Assembly: GCF_029689945.1 (NCBI RefSeq)
Contig: NZ_CP121451.1
Coordinates: 2,418,001-2,482,000, forward strand
Source of the DNA: Paenibacillus amylolyticus
GTDB lineage: Bacteria; Bacillota; Bacilli; Paenibacillales; Paenibacillaceae
Reading direction: 5' to 3'
Length of the DNA: 64,000 nt
Within the stretch, counting starts at the first letter, position 1, and each line of letters begins with the position of its first letter. A program made the translations under genes and the position numbers. The notes below the pieces were generated by a model that did not search any database, had not been told where the DNA came from, and was given only the letters and a program-made list of their open reading frames with translations. This document shows, in pieces, positions 42,341 to 51,766 of this stretch.

Positions 42341-43570
42341 ATGAAAAGTGATCTGGAACAGCCCAAGCAGCAGGCTGAAGAGCAAGTGCAGGACCCCGAA
42401 CATGAGCTTCACGGTGAACGGGCGGAAGAATTCGCGGAACGTTTAATCACCATTCGGCGACATCTGCATCGTAACCCGGAATTGTCCGGTGAGGAAAGGG
42501 AAACGACGGCTGCCATTCGCAGTTGGCTGGAAGAGGAAGGCGTCCGTATTGCAGACGAATATGTGCTGCGGACAGGGCTCATCGCTGAAGTAGGTCAGGG
42601 GGATGGCCCAGTGGTTGCCCTAAGAGCAGATATTGATGCGCTGCCCATTCAGGAAGAGACGAAGCTGGAATTTGCCTCGCAGGTGGCTGGGAAGATGCAC
42701 GCCTGTGGACATGACGCACATACCGCTATTCTGATTGGTGCTGCACGATTACTGAAACAGCGCGAGTCCACGCTCCCAGGCAAAGTACGCTTGTTGTTCC
42801 AGCCATCGGAGGAAAAAGCAACGGGTGCACGGCAAGTGATCCAGAGCGGCGCATTATCCGATGTTCGGGCCGTATTCGGGTTGCATAACAAGCCTGATCT
42901 TCAGGTGGGTACGGTAGGCATTCGGGAAGGCGCATTGATGGCGGCGGCAGACGGTTTTGTTGTCAAAGTGGAAGGTGTCGGCACCCATCCAGCCGTGCCT
43001 GAAGCAGGCATTGATCCGATCGTGGTTGCCGCACATATCGTTACGGCTCTACAGGCGATTGTGAGTCGTAATGTGGGCGCACAGGAGAGTGCCGTTATCA
43101 GCGTCACCAAGCTCCACAGCGGTACAGCCTGGAACGTCATTCCGGATGAAGCCATTCTCGATGGCACGGTGCGTACCTTTGATGAGAAAGTGCGTGCCCG
43201 GATTCGCGAGCGTTTCAATCAGGTGGTGTCGGGTGTAGCGGCGGCCTATGGCACACGGGCTACGGTTCGCTGGATTCAGGGACCACCTGCCGTGGTCAAC
43301 GATGCATCTCTCGCATCTGCGGCGGAGCAGGTTGCAAGTGAAATTGGGCTGAATCATGTTAGACCGATACCTTCCCCAGCAGGAGAGGACTTCTCTTTTT
43401 ATCAAAAAGAAGTTCCGGGATTGTTCCTCTTCCTGGGCACCTCTGGCCCGAACGAATGGCATCATCCTGGCTTTGATGTGGATGAACGTGCGCTGCCGCT
43501 GGGCGCATATCTTCTGGCTGCACTGGCTGAACGGGCACTGCATACTGTCCAAGCACAACAGGAGGGATAG
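42341..43570 (+). CDS. M20 amidohydrolase, N-acyl amino acid deacylase type
   Basis: A 409-residue di-metal amidohydrolase. The M20D signatures are RRHLHRNPELSGEE, ALRADIDALPIQEET, KMHACGHDAHTAIL with the Cys, His and Asp metal ligands, FQPSEEKATGARQV with the catalytic Glu, and a late SPAGEDFSFYQ. Relatives such as YxeP and HipO remove acyl groups from amino acids; in the thioether pathway the enzyme deacetylates N-acetylcysteine-type products. GGGAGG is seven bases before the ATG. It closes the cluster and a terminator follows. Confidence 0.87.
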   Translation: MKSDLEQPKQQAEEQVQDPEHELHGERAEEFAERLITIRRHLHRNPELSGEERETTAAIRSWLEEEGVRIADEYVLRTGLIAEVGQGDGPVVALRADIDALPIQEETKLEFASQVAGKMHACGHDAHTAILIGAARLLKQRESTLPGKVRLLFQPSEEKATGARQVIQSGALSDVRAVFGLHNKPDLQVGTVGIREGALMAAADGFVVKVEGVGTHPAVPEAGIDPIVVAAHIVTALQAIVSRNVGAQESAVISVTKLHSGTAWNVIPDEAILDGTVRTFDEKVRARIRERFNQVVSGVAAAYGTRATVRWIQGPPAVVNDASLASAAEQVASEIGLNHVRPIPSPAGEDFSFYQKEVPGLFLFLGTSGPNEWHHPGFDVDERALPLGAYLLAALAERALHTVQAQQEG

Positions 43571-43602
43571 GTTTAGCGAGTCTCTGGATCATATCCGGAT
43601 CG

Positions 43603-43634
43603 AAACGGTTCCGTTCTGCGGTAACCGTTTTTTC
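43603..43634 (+). terminator. Terminator of the organosulfur cluster
   Basis: AAACGGTTCCG and CGGTAACCGTTT form a stem with a short loop, followed by TTT. Confidence 0.75.
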
Positions 43635-43804
43635 GTATTTCTTTTTGTAGCAATAGCATGGTAGAGACGATGAGTTGTTGAATCTTATCAGAGGGTGTAG
43701 TGATGGCGAGGGCTGGCGCAGAAGCGTCAGCTCTGTTTGGGTTTTCTTACAGGAGGCAATGGAGAAACGAATGAGGTGCAGTTTTTTTAAAATGGAAATA
43801 TTTG

Positions 43805-43867
43805 TTGACGCTACTCCGAAGGATGTGCTATATTTTTCTCGACCTTTAATCGTAATAATTACTATTA
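43805..43867 (+). promoter_or_regulatory. Promoter and Zur-like box of the metallophore operon
   Basis: TTGACG (43805-43810) and TATATT (43829-43834), 18 bases apart, are followed by TCGTAATAATTACTA at 43851-43865, one base from the Bacillus Zur palindrome TCGTAATnATTACGA. The same 22 bases occur at 55186-55207. The position over the start of transcription suits repression by zinc-bound Zur. Confidence 0.8.
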
Positions 43868-43899
43868 GTAAAAAAAGAAGAACAGGAGTAGTTGCTGCG

Positions 43900-44760
43900 A
43901 TGAAACAGGAGATCGAATTTATCAAGTTCAGTCCCACCCAAAACATGACGATTCTGGTTAAAACGGTTCATGCAGCCGAGAACTACAGTCATATTGCTAC
44001 CCGTCTAATGTCGTATGATAACGTTTACGCTGAACAAGTGGGATTCATTGAACCAGCGAGGAGACCGGAAGCTGTGGCTCGTCTGGAAATGGCCGGAGGC
44101 GAGTTCTGTGGCAATGCCTGTATGGCACTTGCAGCTCACTACGCATCTGAAGCAGGGCTGGCACAACAGGAGACTTTGGATATCGTGTTGGAGGTTTCCG
44201 GAACGGATCAACTGATCATGTGCCATGTGAAGAAGCAGCAGAATGAGTACAACTGTCAGGTAAACATGCCGGTTCCGAAGCAGATTGAGCAGCGAACAAT
44301 CCGGTACGAAGGGATCGAGCTGGATATGGTGATCATCCGGTACGCCGAGTTCATCCACATCGTGATTGAAGTTGATGACTTTGACGATCTGATGAAGAAG
44401 AGGGCACAGAGCCTTGCACGGTTACTGGGACTAACACTGGGAGATAAGCTGATCGGCATCTTGTTATATCAATCGAACTCGGCAGAAATGGCCCCGCTCA
44501 TCTATGTTCCGGAGCTGGATAGTCTGATCTGGGAGAGAGGATGTGGCTCGGGTACGGCCTCCGTGGGAGCCTATCTCGCATGGAGTCAGCAGAGGCAGAT
44601 TACGCAGCATATCAAGCAACCGGGTGGTGCAATTAAAGTGGAGGCCCATTGGAATGGCGCAGATCTTGGGAGCATTACGATTGAGGGATCGGTTGGCATC
44701 GTGGCACAGGGCAAAGCCTTTATCGATGCTCCAGCAGAATGGAGCTTTGTAAACGCATGA
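43900..44760 (+). CDS. cntK: Histidine racemase CntK-like (diaminopimelate epimerase fold)
   Basis: A 286-residue cofactor-free racemase of the DapF fold. The two catalytic cysteines are in GGEFCGNA (Cys70) and ERGCGSGTAS (Cys215). It is followed at once by CntL- and CntM-like genes. In Staphylococcus the corresponding enzyme turns L-histidine into D-histidine for staphylopine. It could be read as a true DapF, but the divergence, lack of lysine-pathway neighbours and the cluster context favour CntK. The start is the ATG at 43900 with AGGAG eleven bases upstream; the longer frame above it contains the promoter and Zur box and is not coding. Confidence 0.85.
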   Translation: MKQEIEFIKFSPTQNMTILVKTVHAAENYSHIATRLMSYDNVYAEQVGFIEPARRPEAVARLEMAGGEFCGNACMALAAHYASEAGLAQQETLDIVLEVSGTDQLIMCHVKKQQNEYNCQVNMPVPKQIEQRTIRYEGIELDMVIIRYAEFIHIVIEVDDFDDLMKKRAQSLARLLGLTLGDKLIGILLYQSNSAEMAPLIYVPELDSLIWERGCGSGTASVGAYLAWSQQRQITQHIKQPGGAIKVEAHWNGADLGSITIEGSVGIVAQGKAFIDAPAEWSFVNA

Positions 44761-44803
44761 GGTACATGAACCATGATCGAGACGAGTATGGAGGGAAAAA
44801 GAA

Positions 44804-45598
44804 ATGATCACATTGGTCCATTTTCAGACATGTTTGAGTGAATTCGGAGAGAAATTTGATCAGCTCGCGAGCAGGTATGATCATACGATTCAACATAGTG
44901 CGGAGCTGGAGGCTGCGATCAACGACTACTCCCGCTTTGTGACCGATCAGGAGAATAAGGCAGCCTGGGAACAGTTGGAGCCTTCGGAGCTGGAAGAACT
45001 GGATTCGCTTATATGGCAACTACGTAATAAATCCGCTCAGTGTGTGGCGATCATGGAGAAATATCGTGCATTGAAGTTGGAGAACGGGGATGTGCATATT
45101 GCCGATTATTTCAAAAACATCGAGGAGTGTATCGATAAAGAATTCGGCAGCTTCCATGTCACCTCTGATTCCAGCGTATTGTTGGTAGGCTCCGGTTCCT
45201 TCCCCATGACACCATTACTCATCGCCAAGCGAACAGGTGCAGAGGTCGTCGGGATCGATATTGATGAAGAATCCATTACACTCGGGCAGAAGGTGGTGGA
45301 GACACTGGGCGCGGGTTTGAAGATTCGTTTGGAGTCAACATTGCTGGAAAATCTGGAGTATACCCAGGAAGCAACACATATCATTTTCAGCTCTACGGTG
45401 GCGCCTAAATATGAGTTGCTCGATCAACTGCATGCCCTGACGAATGCACAGGTCGTTGTAGCCATGAGATATGGGGACCAGTTGAAGTCTTTATTCAATT
45501 ATCCGATGGAGGAGACGGACCGTAGCAAATGGAAGCTGGTGGACCAGATTCTGCGCCCGGATGATGTGTTCGATATTGCGTTGTACCAGAAAGCATAG
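44804..45598 (+). CDS. cntL: Nicotianamine synthase-like enzyme CntL
   Basis: A 264-residue member of the nicotianamine synthase family. The N-terminal helical region is followed by a methyltransferase-like fold with VLLVGSGSFPMTPL at 125-138 (SAM-binding loop) and VVGIDIDEES. These enzymes move an aminobutyrate group from S-adenosylmethionine onto an amino acid; the bacterial CntL uses histidine. GGAGGG lies eight bases before the ATG, 43 bases after cntK. Together with cntK and cntM it makes an opine metallophore. Confidence 0.87.
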   Translation: MITLVHFQTCLSEFGEKFDQLASRYDHTIQHSAELEAAINDYSRFVTDQENKAAWEQLEPSELEELDSLIWQLRNKSAQCVAIMEKYRALKLENGDVHIADYFKNIEECIDKEFGSFHVTSDSSVLLVGSGSFPMTPLLIAKRTGAEVVGIDIDEESITLGQKVVETLGAGLKIRLESTLLENLEYTQEATHIIFSSTVAPKYELLDQLHALTNAQVVVAMRYGDQLKSLFNYPMEETDRSKWKLVDQILRPDDVFDIALYQKA

Positions 45599-45601
45599 GA
45601 T

Positions 45602-45690
45602 GCAAATGCATCCAAGTGCATCTCGACTGCATCTCAAGTACATCATAGTACATCATAGTACATCAGAGTACATCAAAGTACGTCCAGTTG
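45602..45690 (+). repeat. Short decanucleotide tandem repeats between cntL and cntM
   Basis: Four to five head-to-tail copies of GTACATCATA and close variants (45642-45685), preceded by degenerate GCATCTC-type units. They occupy most of the 127 bases between the two biosynthesis genes. Confidence 0.7.
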
Positions 45691-45725
45691 GATTCCAGGT
45701 TAAATTCTGAATGTAGGAGGTTACT

Positions 45726-47027
45726 ATGAGCAATTTTCAGCGAATTCTGATCCTCGGAACCGGCCCTGCCTCCATTCAGCTTGCGGTAACGCTCAAAATT
45801 CATCTTAACTGCTGCATAGGCCTTACGGGGAGACAATCGGTTCGTTCAGCGTCCGTATTTGCAGCCCTCGAACAGAGCAATGGGCGTGTTCAGGTCAGCA
45901 TTCAAAATGAGAAGCATCAACCGTTGGCAGGCGAATGTTTCGTTGATCATGTGTTTAATGGATATGACACTATTGAGGGAGAATGGGACACACTCATTTT
46001 GGCTGTCACCACCGATGCATATATCGATGTTTTGGAACAAATGAATGAAGAATTCACCAAACAACTGAAATGTATCATTTTGGTTTCGCCAACGTTCGGT
46101 TCGAATCGTCAAGTGAACCATTATATGAAAGAGCGGAATGCAGCGCCGGAAGTGATCAGTTTCTCTACCTACCTCGGAGATACCCGTTGGATGCACGAAT
46201 ATGCGTCCAATCATGTGATCACAACCGGGGTGAAGAAAAAGGTCTATGTCGGTTCTACTCATTACCCGTCTGAACAGGTTAGCAGGCTATGCCAAGTGTA
46301 TGAGCGTTTGGAGGTTGCGCTGGAAGTGATGCAATCTCCATTGGAGGCGGAAACGAGAAATATATCGTTGTATGTACATCCGCCCTTGTTTATGAACGAC
46401 TTCTCATTAGAAGCCATCTTTGGGGCATCGCATATTCAGAAATACGTATACAAGATGTATCCCGAAGGTCCAATAACACAAGTGTTGATTCGGGAAATGC
46501 GGGCACAGTGGCAGGAGATTATGAATATTACGGACCGACTCCATATCCAGGGAGTGAACCTGCTTCAATTTATGACGGATGACAATTATCCGGTTCGATT
46601 AGAGAGTATATCACGCCAGGATATCGAGAATTTTAATCAGTTGCAGGTCATTCATCAAGAGTATTTATTATACATACGGTACACCTCACTATTGATTGAT
46701 CCATTCTCGGAACCCGATTCGGCAGGCAAATATTTCGACTTTTCAGCGGTACCGTTTCGTCAGACGTTCATGAACCGCGAAGCAGAATTGGACATCCCAC
46801 GGATGCCCAAGGAAGATTATTATCGCATCAAAATCATTCAAGGCATCGCCAGACACCTCGATGTAAGCTGCCCAACGATTGATCAATTCATCGCCAGGTA
46901 TGAGGCGAAGCTTCAGGAAGTAGCTGATGCACATCCAAATCAGCGCTTGTCCAATGCCTTTGTGATCCAATCCTTTGACGAGGATATCCGCATGATCTGC
47001 ACCGGACTTTCGAGTAATAGGGTCTAA
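45726..47027 (+). CDS. cntM: Opine dehydrogenase CntM-like, metallophore synthase
   Basis: A 433-residue opine dehydrogenase. The nucleotide-binding motif ILILGTGPASIQLA is at the N-terminus; the rest matches the staphylopine synthase family, including FSTYLGDTRW. The enzyme condenses the CntL product with a 2-oxo acid using NADPH. The Asp at residue 152 in GDTRW corresponds, from memory of published work, to the position (Asp in S. aureus, Ala in P. aeruginosa) that favours pyruvate over 2-oxoglutarate, so a staphylopine-like product is predicted. TAGGAGGTTACT precedes the ATG. Confidence 0.87.
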   Translation: MSNFQRILILGTGPASIQLAVTLKIHLNCCIGLTGRQSVRSASVFAALEQSNGRVQVSIQNEKHQPLAGECFVDHVFNGYDTIEGEWDTLILAVTTDAYIDVLEQMNEEFTKQLKCIILVSPTFGSNRQVNHYMKERNAAPEVISFSTYLGDTRWMHEYASNHVITTGVKKKVYVGSTHYPSEQVSRLCQVYERLEVALEVMQSPLEAETRNISLYVHPPLFMNDFSLEAIFGASHIQKYVYKMYPEGPITQVLIREMRAQWQEIMNITDRLHIQGVNLLQFMTDDNYPVRLESISRQDIENFNQLQVIHQEYLLYIRYTSLLIDPFSEPDSAGKYFDFSAVPFRQTFMNREAELDIPRMPKEDYYRIKIIQGIARHLDVSCPTIDQFIARYEAKLQEVADAHPNQRLSNAFVIQSFDEDIRMICTGLSSNRV

Positions 47028-47036
47028 TTATATTAA

Positions 47037-47226
47037 TTTAAGTAAGTTGAATTTAGTTTTACACAATAACGAAGAGGACAGAAAAAACCTGAAGAAGCGA
47101 AGCGCTCGCCTTTATCACCGAAATTCTACCTTTAGGAAATAGATTCAAGAATTTCGGGGATAACAGCGATCGGAAGGTTGTTCTGTCATCGAAGTGGCAA
47201 GTGTAAATGTTTAGTTTTGCTTACTA
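47037..47226 (+). repeat. Structured interspersed repeat, copy C
   Basis: Short copy between cntM and cntA. It lacks the AGCTTTC hairpin and has a different central stem, CCGAAATTCT/AGAATTTCGG, that still pairs perfectly. The ends are TTAGTTTTACAC and GTGTAAATGTTTAGTTT. Confidence 0.85.
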
Positions 47227-47242
47227 ATCGGGAGGAAATGTT

Positions 47243-48879
47243 GTGAGAAAAGGTCTTACATTTACAACCATACTATTGCTGGTGTCTGCCATTGCGCTAC
47301 TCGCCGGATGTGCTCAGAGCCCAAAAGAGAAAGAGAGCGCCGAGCAGGAACCTGCCAATAAACAGGTACAAACGGAGCTGATCTATGCTTCTGCCAAAGA
47401 TATTAATGATATGAACCCCCATCTGTACACAGGTTCCATGCCCGCGCAAGGGATGGTATATGAATCTCTGGTGGAAAACACGCCTGACGGTATCAAGCCC
47501 CTGCTCGCGGAATCATGGGATATTTCGGAGGATGGCAAGACCTACACCTTCCATCTGCGACAAGATGTGAAATTCCATGATGGAGAGCCGTTCAACGCCG
47601 AGGCGGTCAAACAAAATATTGATGCCGTTCAAGCCAATGCGGAAAAACATGCCTGGATCAAACTTTCTACCAAAATCACAAGTGTAAAGGTAATCGATGA
47701 GCATACGGTGGAACTGATACTTTCCGAAGCCTACTATCCCGCATTGGTGGAATTGTCCATGACAAGACCCTACGTATTCCTATCACCCAAGGATTTCAAG
47801 GATGGCGGAACCAAGGACGGGGTAAGTGGTTTTCACAGCACAGGACCTTACAAGCTTACTGCGCATAAGGTCGAAGAGAATGCCACGTTTGAAGCCAATG
47901 AAGACTATTGGGGTGGTGCACCTGCAATCAAAAAAATCACATCCAAGGTTCTTCCGGCAGGCGAAACGACATTCCTGGCATTGCAAAAGGGAGAAATCAA
48001 CTTTGTATTCACGGATGACCGGGGGCAGACAGTATGGATGTCGAGGCCATGGACCAGTTGGCTGAATCCGGGGATTATCAAGTGGTCCGAAGTGAAGCGA
48101 TGAATACGAATATGATCGTGGCCAATAGCAGTCGCCAGAATAGTCCGGTTCAGGAAACGGCAGTGCGGGAAGCGCTTTGGATTGCCATTGATCGGGAAAC
48201 GATCAGTACAGATATTTTCAGCGGTACACAAACGGTAGCGGACACGCTGTTCTCAGCCAATGTCAATTACGCCAAGGTGGACCTGAAAAAAAGGGAGTAT
48301 GATCCGGAATTGGCCGGAAAACTTCTGGACCAAGCTGGCTGGACACGGGCGGACGGTGAAGGGGTGAGAACGAAAAATGGTCAGCCTTTAGCCATGAAAC
48401 TATACTATGACAGCAACTCGTCTTCACAGAAAATACAGGCTGAGTTAATCCAGTATTCCATGAAAGAACTGGGTGTTCAGCTGGAGATCGTAGGCGAAGA
48501 GTCCACTTCCATTGCGAATCGGAGAGCCACCGGGGAATATGATCTGCTCTTTAATCAAACCTGGGGACTGGCCTATGATCCACAGAGTACCATCGCTGCA
48601 TTTACATCAGATTCGGCATACAAGCATACCACAAGCGGAATTGCCGAAGCAGATGAATTGTATCAGAAAATCGATGCAGTCATGGTCTCCACGGATGAGG
48701 CTTCCCGCCAATCCCTGTATGCGGACATTATGAAGATTGTCCATGATGAAGCGGTGTTCATTCCCATCACCAACGGACGTGTCACCGTAGTCGCTCCTCA
48801 GAATCTCGAGGGTATCTCATTCAAGCAGACCCAATATGAACTACCTTTTGAAAAAATGAATTTTAAATATATAAATTGA
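47243..48879 (+). CDS. cntA: Metallophore-binding lipoprotein CntA-like, frameshifted
   Basis: A family 5 solute-binding protein of about 545 residues, starting at a GTG seven bases after GGAGG. The lipobox is LLAGCAQS. The opening ELIYASAKDINDMNPHLYTG and DVKFHDGEPFNAEAVKQNID are typical. A run of five G at 48021-48025 needs one more to join the halves as DDRGADSMDVEAMDQL. It captures the metal-loaded opine outside the cell. The stop codon TGA is the first part of repeat D, so the repeat forms the 3' end of the gene. The break is probably a sequence error. Confidence 0.85.
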
Positions 48880-49127
48880 ACTAAACATTTACACAAAACG
48901 GAGAGGACAGAAAGAACCTGAAGAAGCGGAGCTAAAAGCTTTCTGCAAGAAAGCTGCTTCGGAAGCATACACTCGCCTACAAGCTCTCTGCAAGAAAGCT
49001 ACATCGGAAGCATACGCTATCCCCGGATTTTCCCTATATAATAGGAATCAAAAAAATCTGGGGATAACAGCGATCGGAAGGTTGTTCTGTCATCGGAGTG
49101 TAGTGTAAATATGGTTTAGTTCAATTT
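48874..49127 (+). repeat. Structured interspersed repeat, copy D
   Basis: Longest copy, between cntA and cntB. The ends are TTGAACTAAACATTTACAC and GTGTAAATATGGTTTAGTTCAA. The AGCTTTCT...AGAAAGCT hairpin is duplicated, with the unit from AGCT to GCATAC repeated (48935-49015). The central stem is CCCCGGATTTT/AAAATCTGGGG. Confidence 0.85.
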
Positions 49128-49146
49128 AAATAGAGCGGAGATGGAT

Positions 49147-50079
49147 ATGGGAAGTTATATCGTCAAACGGATTCTGTTAACCATCCCTTTACTGATTATC
49201 ATTTCATTTATAACGTTTGTTCTGATTAATCTATCTCCGTTGGACCCGGCGGTTGTTGTGTTACAGGCCCAGGAAGTTCCGCAGATCACGGATGAACTGA
49301 TCGCCCAGACCAACCAGGCATTGGGGTTCGATCAGCCGTTCATGATCCAGTATGCGAACTGGGTCATGGCTGTTGTGCAATTGGACTTCGGCACCTCTTA
49401 TGTATCTGGTGAACCCGTATGGTCACTAATAGGTCCGGCTTTTATGAACACATTGAAGTTAACGCTGGTCTCATCGGTATTCATTATAGCGTTGTCCATT
49501 CTGCTGGGGGTGACCTGTGCCATGAGAGAGGGCAAGCTGCTGGATCGATCGGTCAGAGGTATTTCCTTTTTCCTCACAGCCATGCCATCCTACTGGCTTG
49601 CAGCCATGATGATCTGGTATTTTTCCGTCAAGCTGGACCTCTTACCTACCAGTGGCATGGACTCGTATCGAAGCTACATTCTGCCGGTGATTGTGATCAC
49701 AGTGAGTTATACCGGCATCTATTTCCGAACGGTTCGAAGTTCCATGCTGAGCAATATGAATGAGGACTATGTGTTATATGCACGGGCAAGCGGTCTGAGC
49801 GAGAGGAAAGTTACCCTGCATATTCTAAGAAATTCATTACAGGTGGCGGTGTCCATCTTTTGCATGGCGATTCCGATTGTGCTTGGCAGTACGGTGGTTA
49901 TCGAAAATGTATTTGCCTGGCCCGGACTCGGGAGGCTCAGCGTGAGATCCATTTTGAGCAGGGATTTTCCCATTATTCAGGCGTATGTTCTGATGTTGGC
50001 TGTCACCTTTGTCTTGTTTAACACATTATCCGACATCATTAACGCGGCGATGAATCCCCGATTGAGAAAGGAATGCTGA
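49147..50079 (+). CDS. cntB: Metallophore ABC permease CntB-like
   Basis: A 310-residue DppB-type permease with the N-terminal YIVKRILLTIPLLIIISF helix, the NLSPLDP motif where DppB has PGDP, and an EAA loop (EDYVLYARASGLSERKV). It ends NAAMNPRLRKEC. I chose the ATG at 49147, six bases after GGAG; an in-frame ATG at 49141 abuts that site. It pairs with the next gene, whose start overlaps this stop. Confidence 0.85.
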   Translation: MGSYIVKRILLTIPLLIIISFITFVLINLSPLDPAVVVLQAQEVPQITDELIAQTNQALGFDQPFMIQYANWVMAVVQLDFGTSYVSGEPVWSLIGPAFMNTLKLTLVSSVFIIALSILLGVTCAMREGKLLDRSVRGISFFLTAMPSYWLAAMMIWYFSVKLDLLPTSGMDSYRSYILPVIVITVSYTGIYFRTVRSSMLSNMNEDYVLYARASGLSERKVTLHILRNSLQVAVSIFCMAIPIVLGSTVVIENVFAWPGLGRLSVRSILSRDFPIIQAYVLMLAVTFVLFNTLSDIINAAMNPRLRKEC

Positions 50080-50975
50080 TGCGAATACTGAAAAATTGGA
50101 GCAAAGACAAGCTTGCCATGACCTCTTTGGTGGTGATTATCGCCACGCTTATGGTGGGCATTCTCGCCCCTCTTATAGCGCCGCATGATCCTGGACAAGT
50201 AAACATGAAGCTTCGTTATGCTTCCTCGTCCTGGGCGTATCTGTTAGGCAATGATCATCTGGGCAGACGTGTATTATCCCGGCTTATCTATGGCATCCGT
50301 CCAAGTGTGTTATGGGTTCTGGTTGCGCTGAGCCTTTCTGTTCTGATCGGAACCATTGTGGGATTCATCGCGGGTTACTTCAAGGGGAAAGTGGATGCAT
50401 GGATCATGAGGGTCTGTGACATAATGCTGTCCTTTCCCGGATACGTGATGACACTGGCGGTGGTCGGCATTCTGGGTGCAGGATTGGAGAATATTTTGAT
50501 TGCCTTTGTCTGCATGAAATGGGCCTGGTTTGCCCGCGTGATTCGCACCTCTGTGATGCAGTTCTCTGATATGGATTATGTGAAATTTGCCAAAGCTACC
50601 GGCACACCCAATCTGAGAATCATAACGAAACATATTGTTCCGGTTGCCTTTGCCGATATTGCCGTCATTGCGAGCGGTTCCATGTGTTCAATGATGCTGC
50701 AGATCTCCGGTCTTTCCTTCCTGGGGCTTGGCATTCAGGCTCCGCATGCGGAGTGGGGCATGATGCTCAATGAGGCGAGGGAAGTCATGTTCTCCAGACC
50801 TGAATTGATGTTGGCACCGGGACTGGCTATTGTGGTGGTCGTGTCTGCTTTTAATTTTCTATCGGATGCCCTTCAAGTGGCTCTGGACCCCAAATTGATG
50901 AACTCTCAAGGGAAGGCTGACAAGTCTTACGAAAGTGAGGTGAGAAAAACCGCTTATGAATATAGTCGAGGTTGA
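50073..50975 (+). CDS. cntC: Metallophore ABC permease CntC-like
   Basis: A 300-residue DppC-type permease. It has a single helix at the N-terminus, LLGNDHLGRRVLSRLIYGIR (the DppC signature), the EAA loop DYVKFAKATGTPNLRII and the ISGLSFLGLGIQ segment. The start overlaps the cntB stop by seven bases and the end overlaps cntD by 20 bases, so the three are one translational unit. Confidence 0.85.
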   Translation: MLMRILKNWSKDKLAMTSLVVIIATLMVGILAPLIAPHDPGQVNMKLRYASSSWAYLLGNDHLGRRVLSRLIYGIRPSVLWVLVALSLSVLIGTIVGFIAGYFKGKVDAWIMRVCDIMLSFPGYVMTLAVVGILGAGLENILIAFVCMKWAWFARVIRTSVMQFSDMDYVKFAKATGTPNLRIITKHIVPVAFADIAVIASGSMCSMMLQISGLSFLGLGIQAPHAEWGMMLNEAREVMFSRPELMLAPGLAIVVVVSAFNFLSDALQVALDPKLMNSQGKADKSYESEVRKTAYEYSRG

Positions 50976-51766
50976 ACAATTGAAAGTATGGGACACCAAC
51001 ACAGATAAAGTGATCATTCATAACAGTTCATTCGAAGTCAGGCAGGGAAGCTGCATGGCCATCGTCGGCGAGAGTGGAAGCGGCAAGTCCGTCACATGCA
51101 GGGCCCTGATGCGATTGAACAAACCATGGATTCGCCAATCGGGCACGATGTTATTTCAGGGCGAAGATCTGAACCAGCTTTCGGAACCGGCGATGCGGCG
51201 TAAGCGGGGCAAGCAGTTATGTATGATTTTGCAAAATGGCATGAGTGCATTTGATCCCTCCTGTGTCATGGGTGTGCATATCCGGGAGACACTTCGGCAG
51301 CATTTTGGCTGGAACACCCGCGAGATTGAACGGAAAATCATCCATGCGATGGAAAGCGTTCTGCTCAGACATCCTCTCGAGATTCTGAATCAATATCCAC
51401 ATCAACTCTCGGGCGGCATGTTGCAACGAATCATGATTGCACTGGCATTGGTGCTTGAGCCTGATCTGATCATTGCGGATGAGCCGACCACAGCGCTGGA
51501 TACGATCTCCCAGTATGAAGTAGTGGAGCAATTGATTCAATTACGCGAACGCGTGGGATGTTCCATGATGTTCATCTCCCATGATCTCGGCGTCGTACAG
51601 AAAATTGCAGATGACGTGATGGTCATGAAGGATGGAAGCATCGTGGAGCGAGGCAGACATGCAATCTGTTTTGACGGAGCCGAAGCATGCCTATACGCAG
51701 TATCTGGTCTCTACCCGACTTGAGCTGAGCAATCATTTCAAGGCGTTAATGCAGGGGGACGTATAG
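50956..51766 (+). CDS. cntD: Metallophore ABC ATPase CntD-like, 3' frameshift
   Basis: An ABC ATPase of the DppD class with Walker A GESGSGKS near residue 37, Q-loop, signature LSGGMLQR, Walker B LIIADEPTTALD and the His switch FISHDLGVV. The frame is lost near 51650-51660 (net +1 or -2). The other frame gives the usual tail EPKHAYTQYLVSTRLELSNH and ends at 51766, one base before the cntF start. As read, the truncated form stops at 51723. It powers uptake of the metal complex together with CntF. Confidence 0.8.

Noticed and set aside
43675-43899. An N-terminal extension of CntK from 43675
   Set aside because: This stretch contains the promoter and Zur-like box, and the ATG at 43900 matches the natural start of the family.
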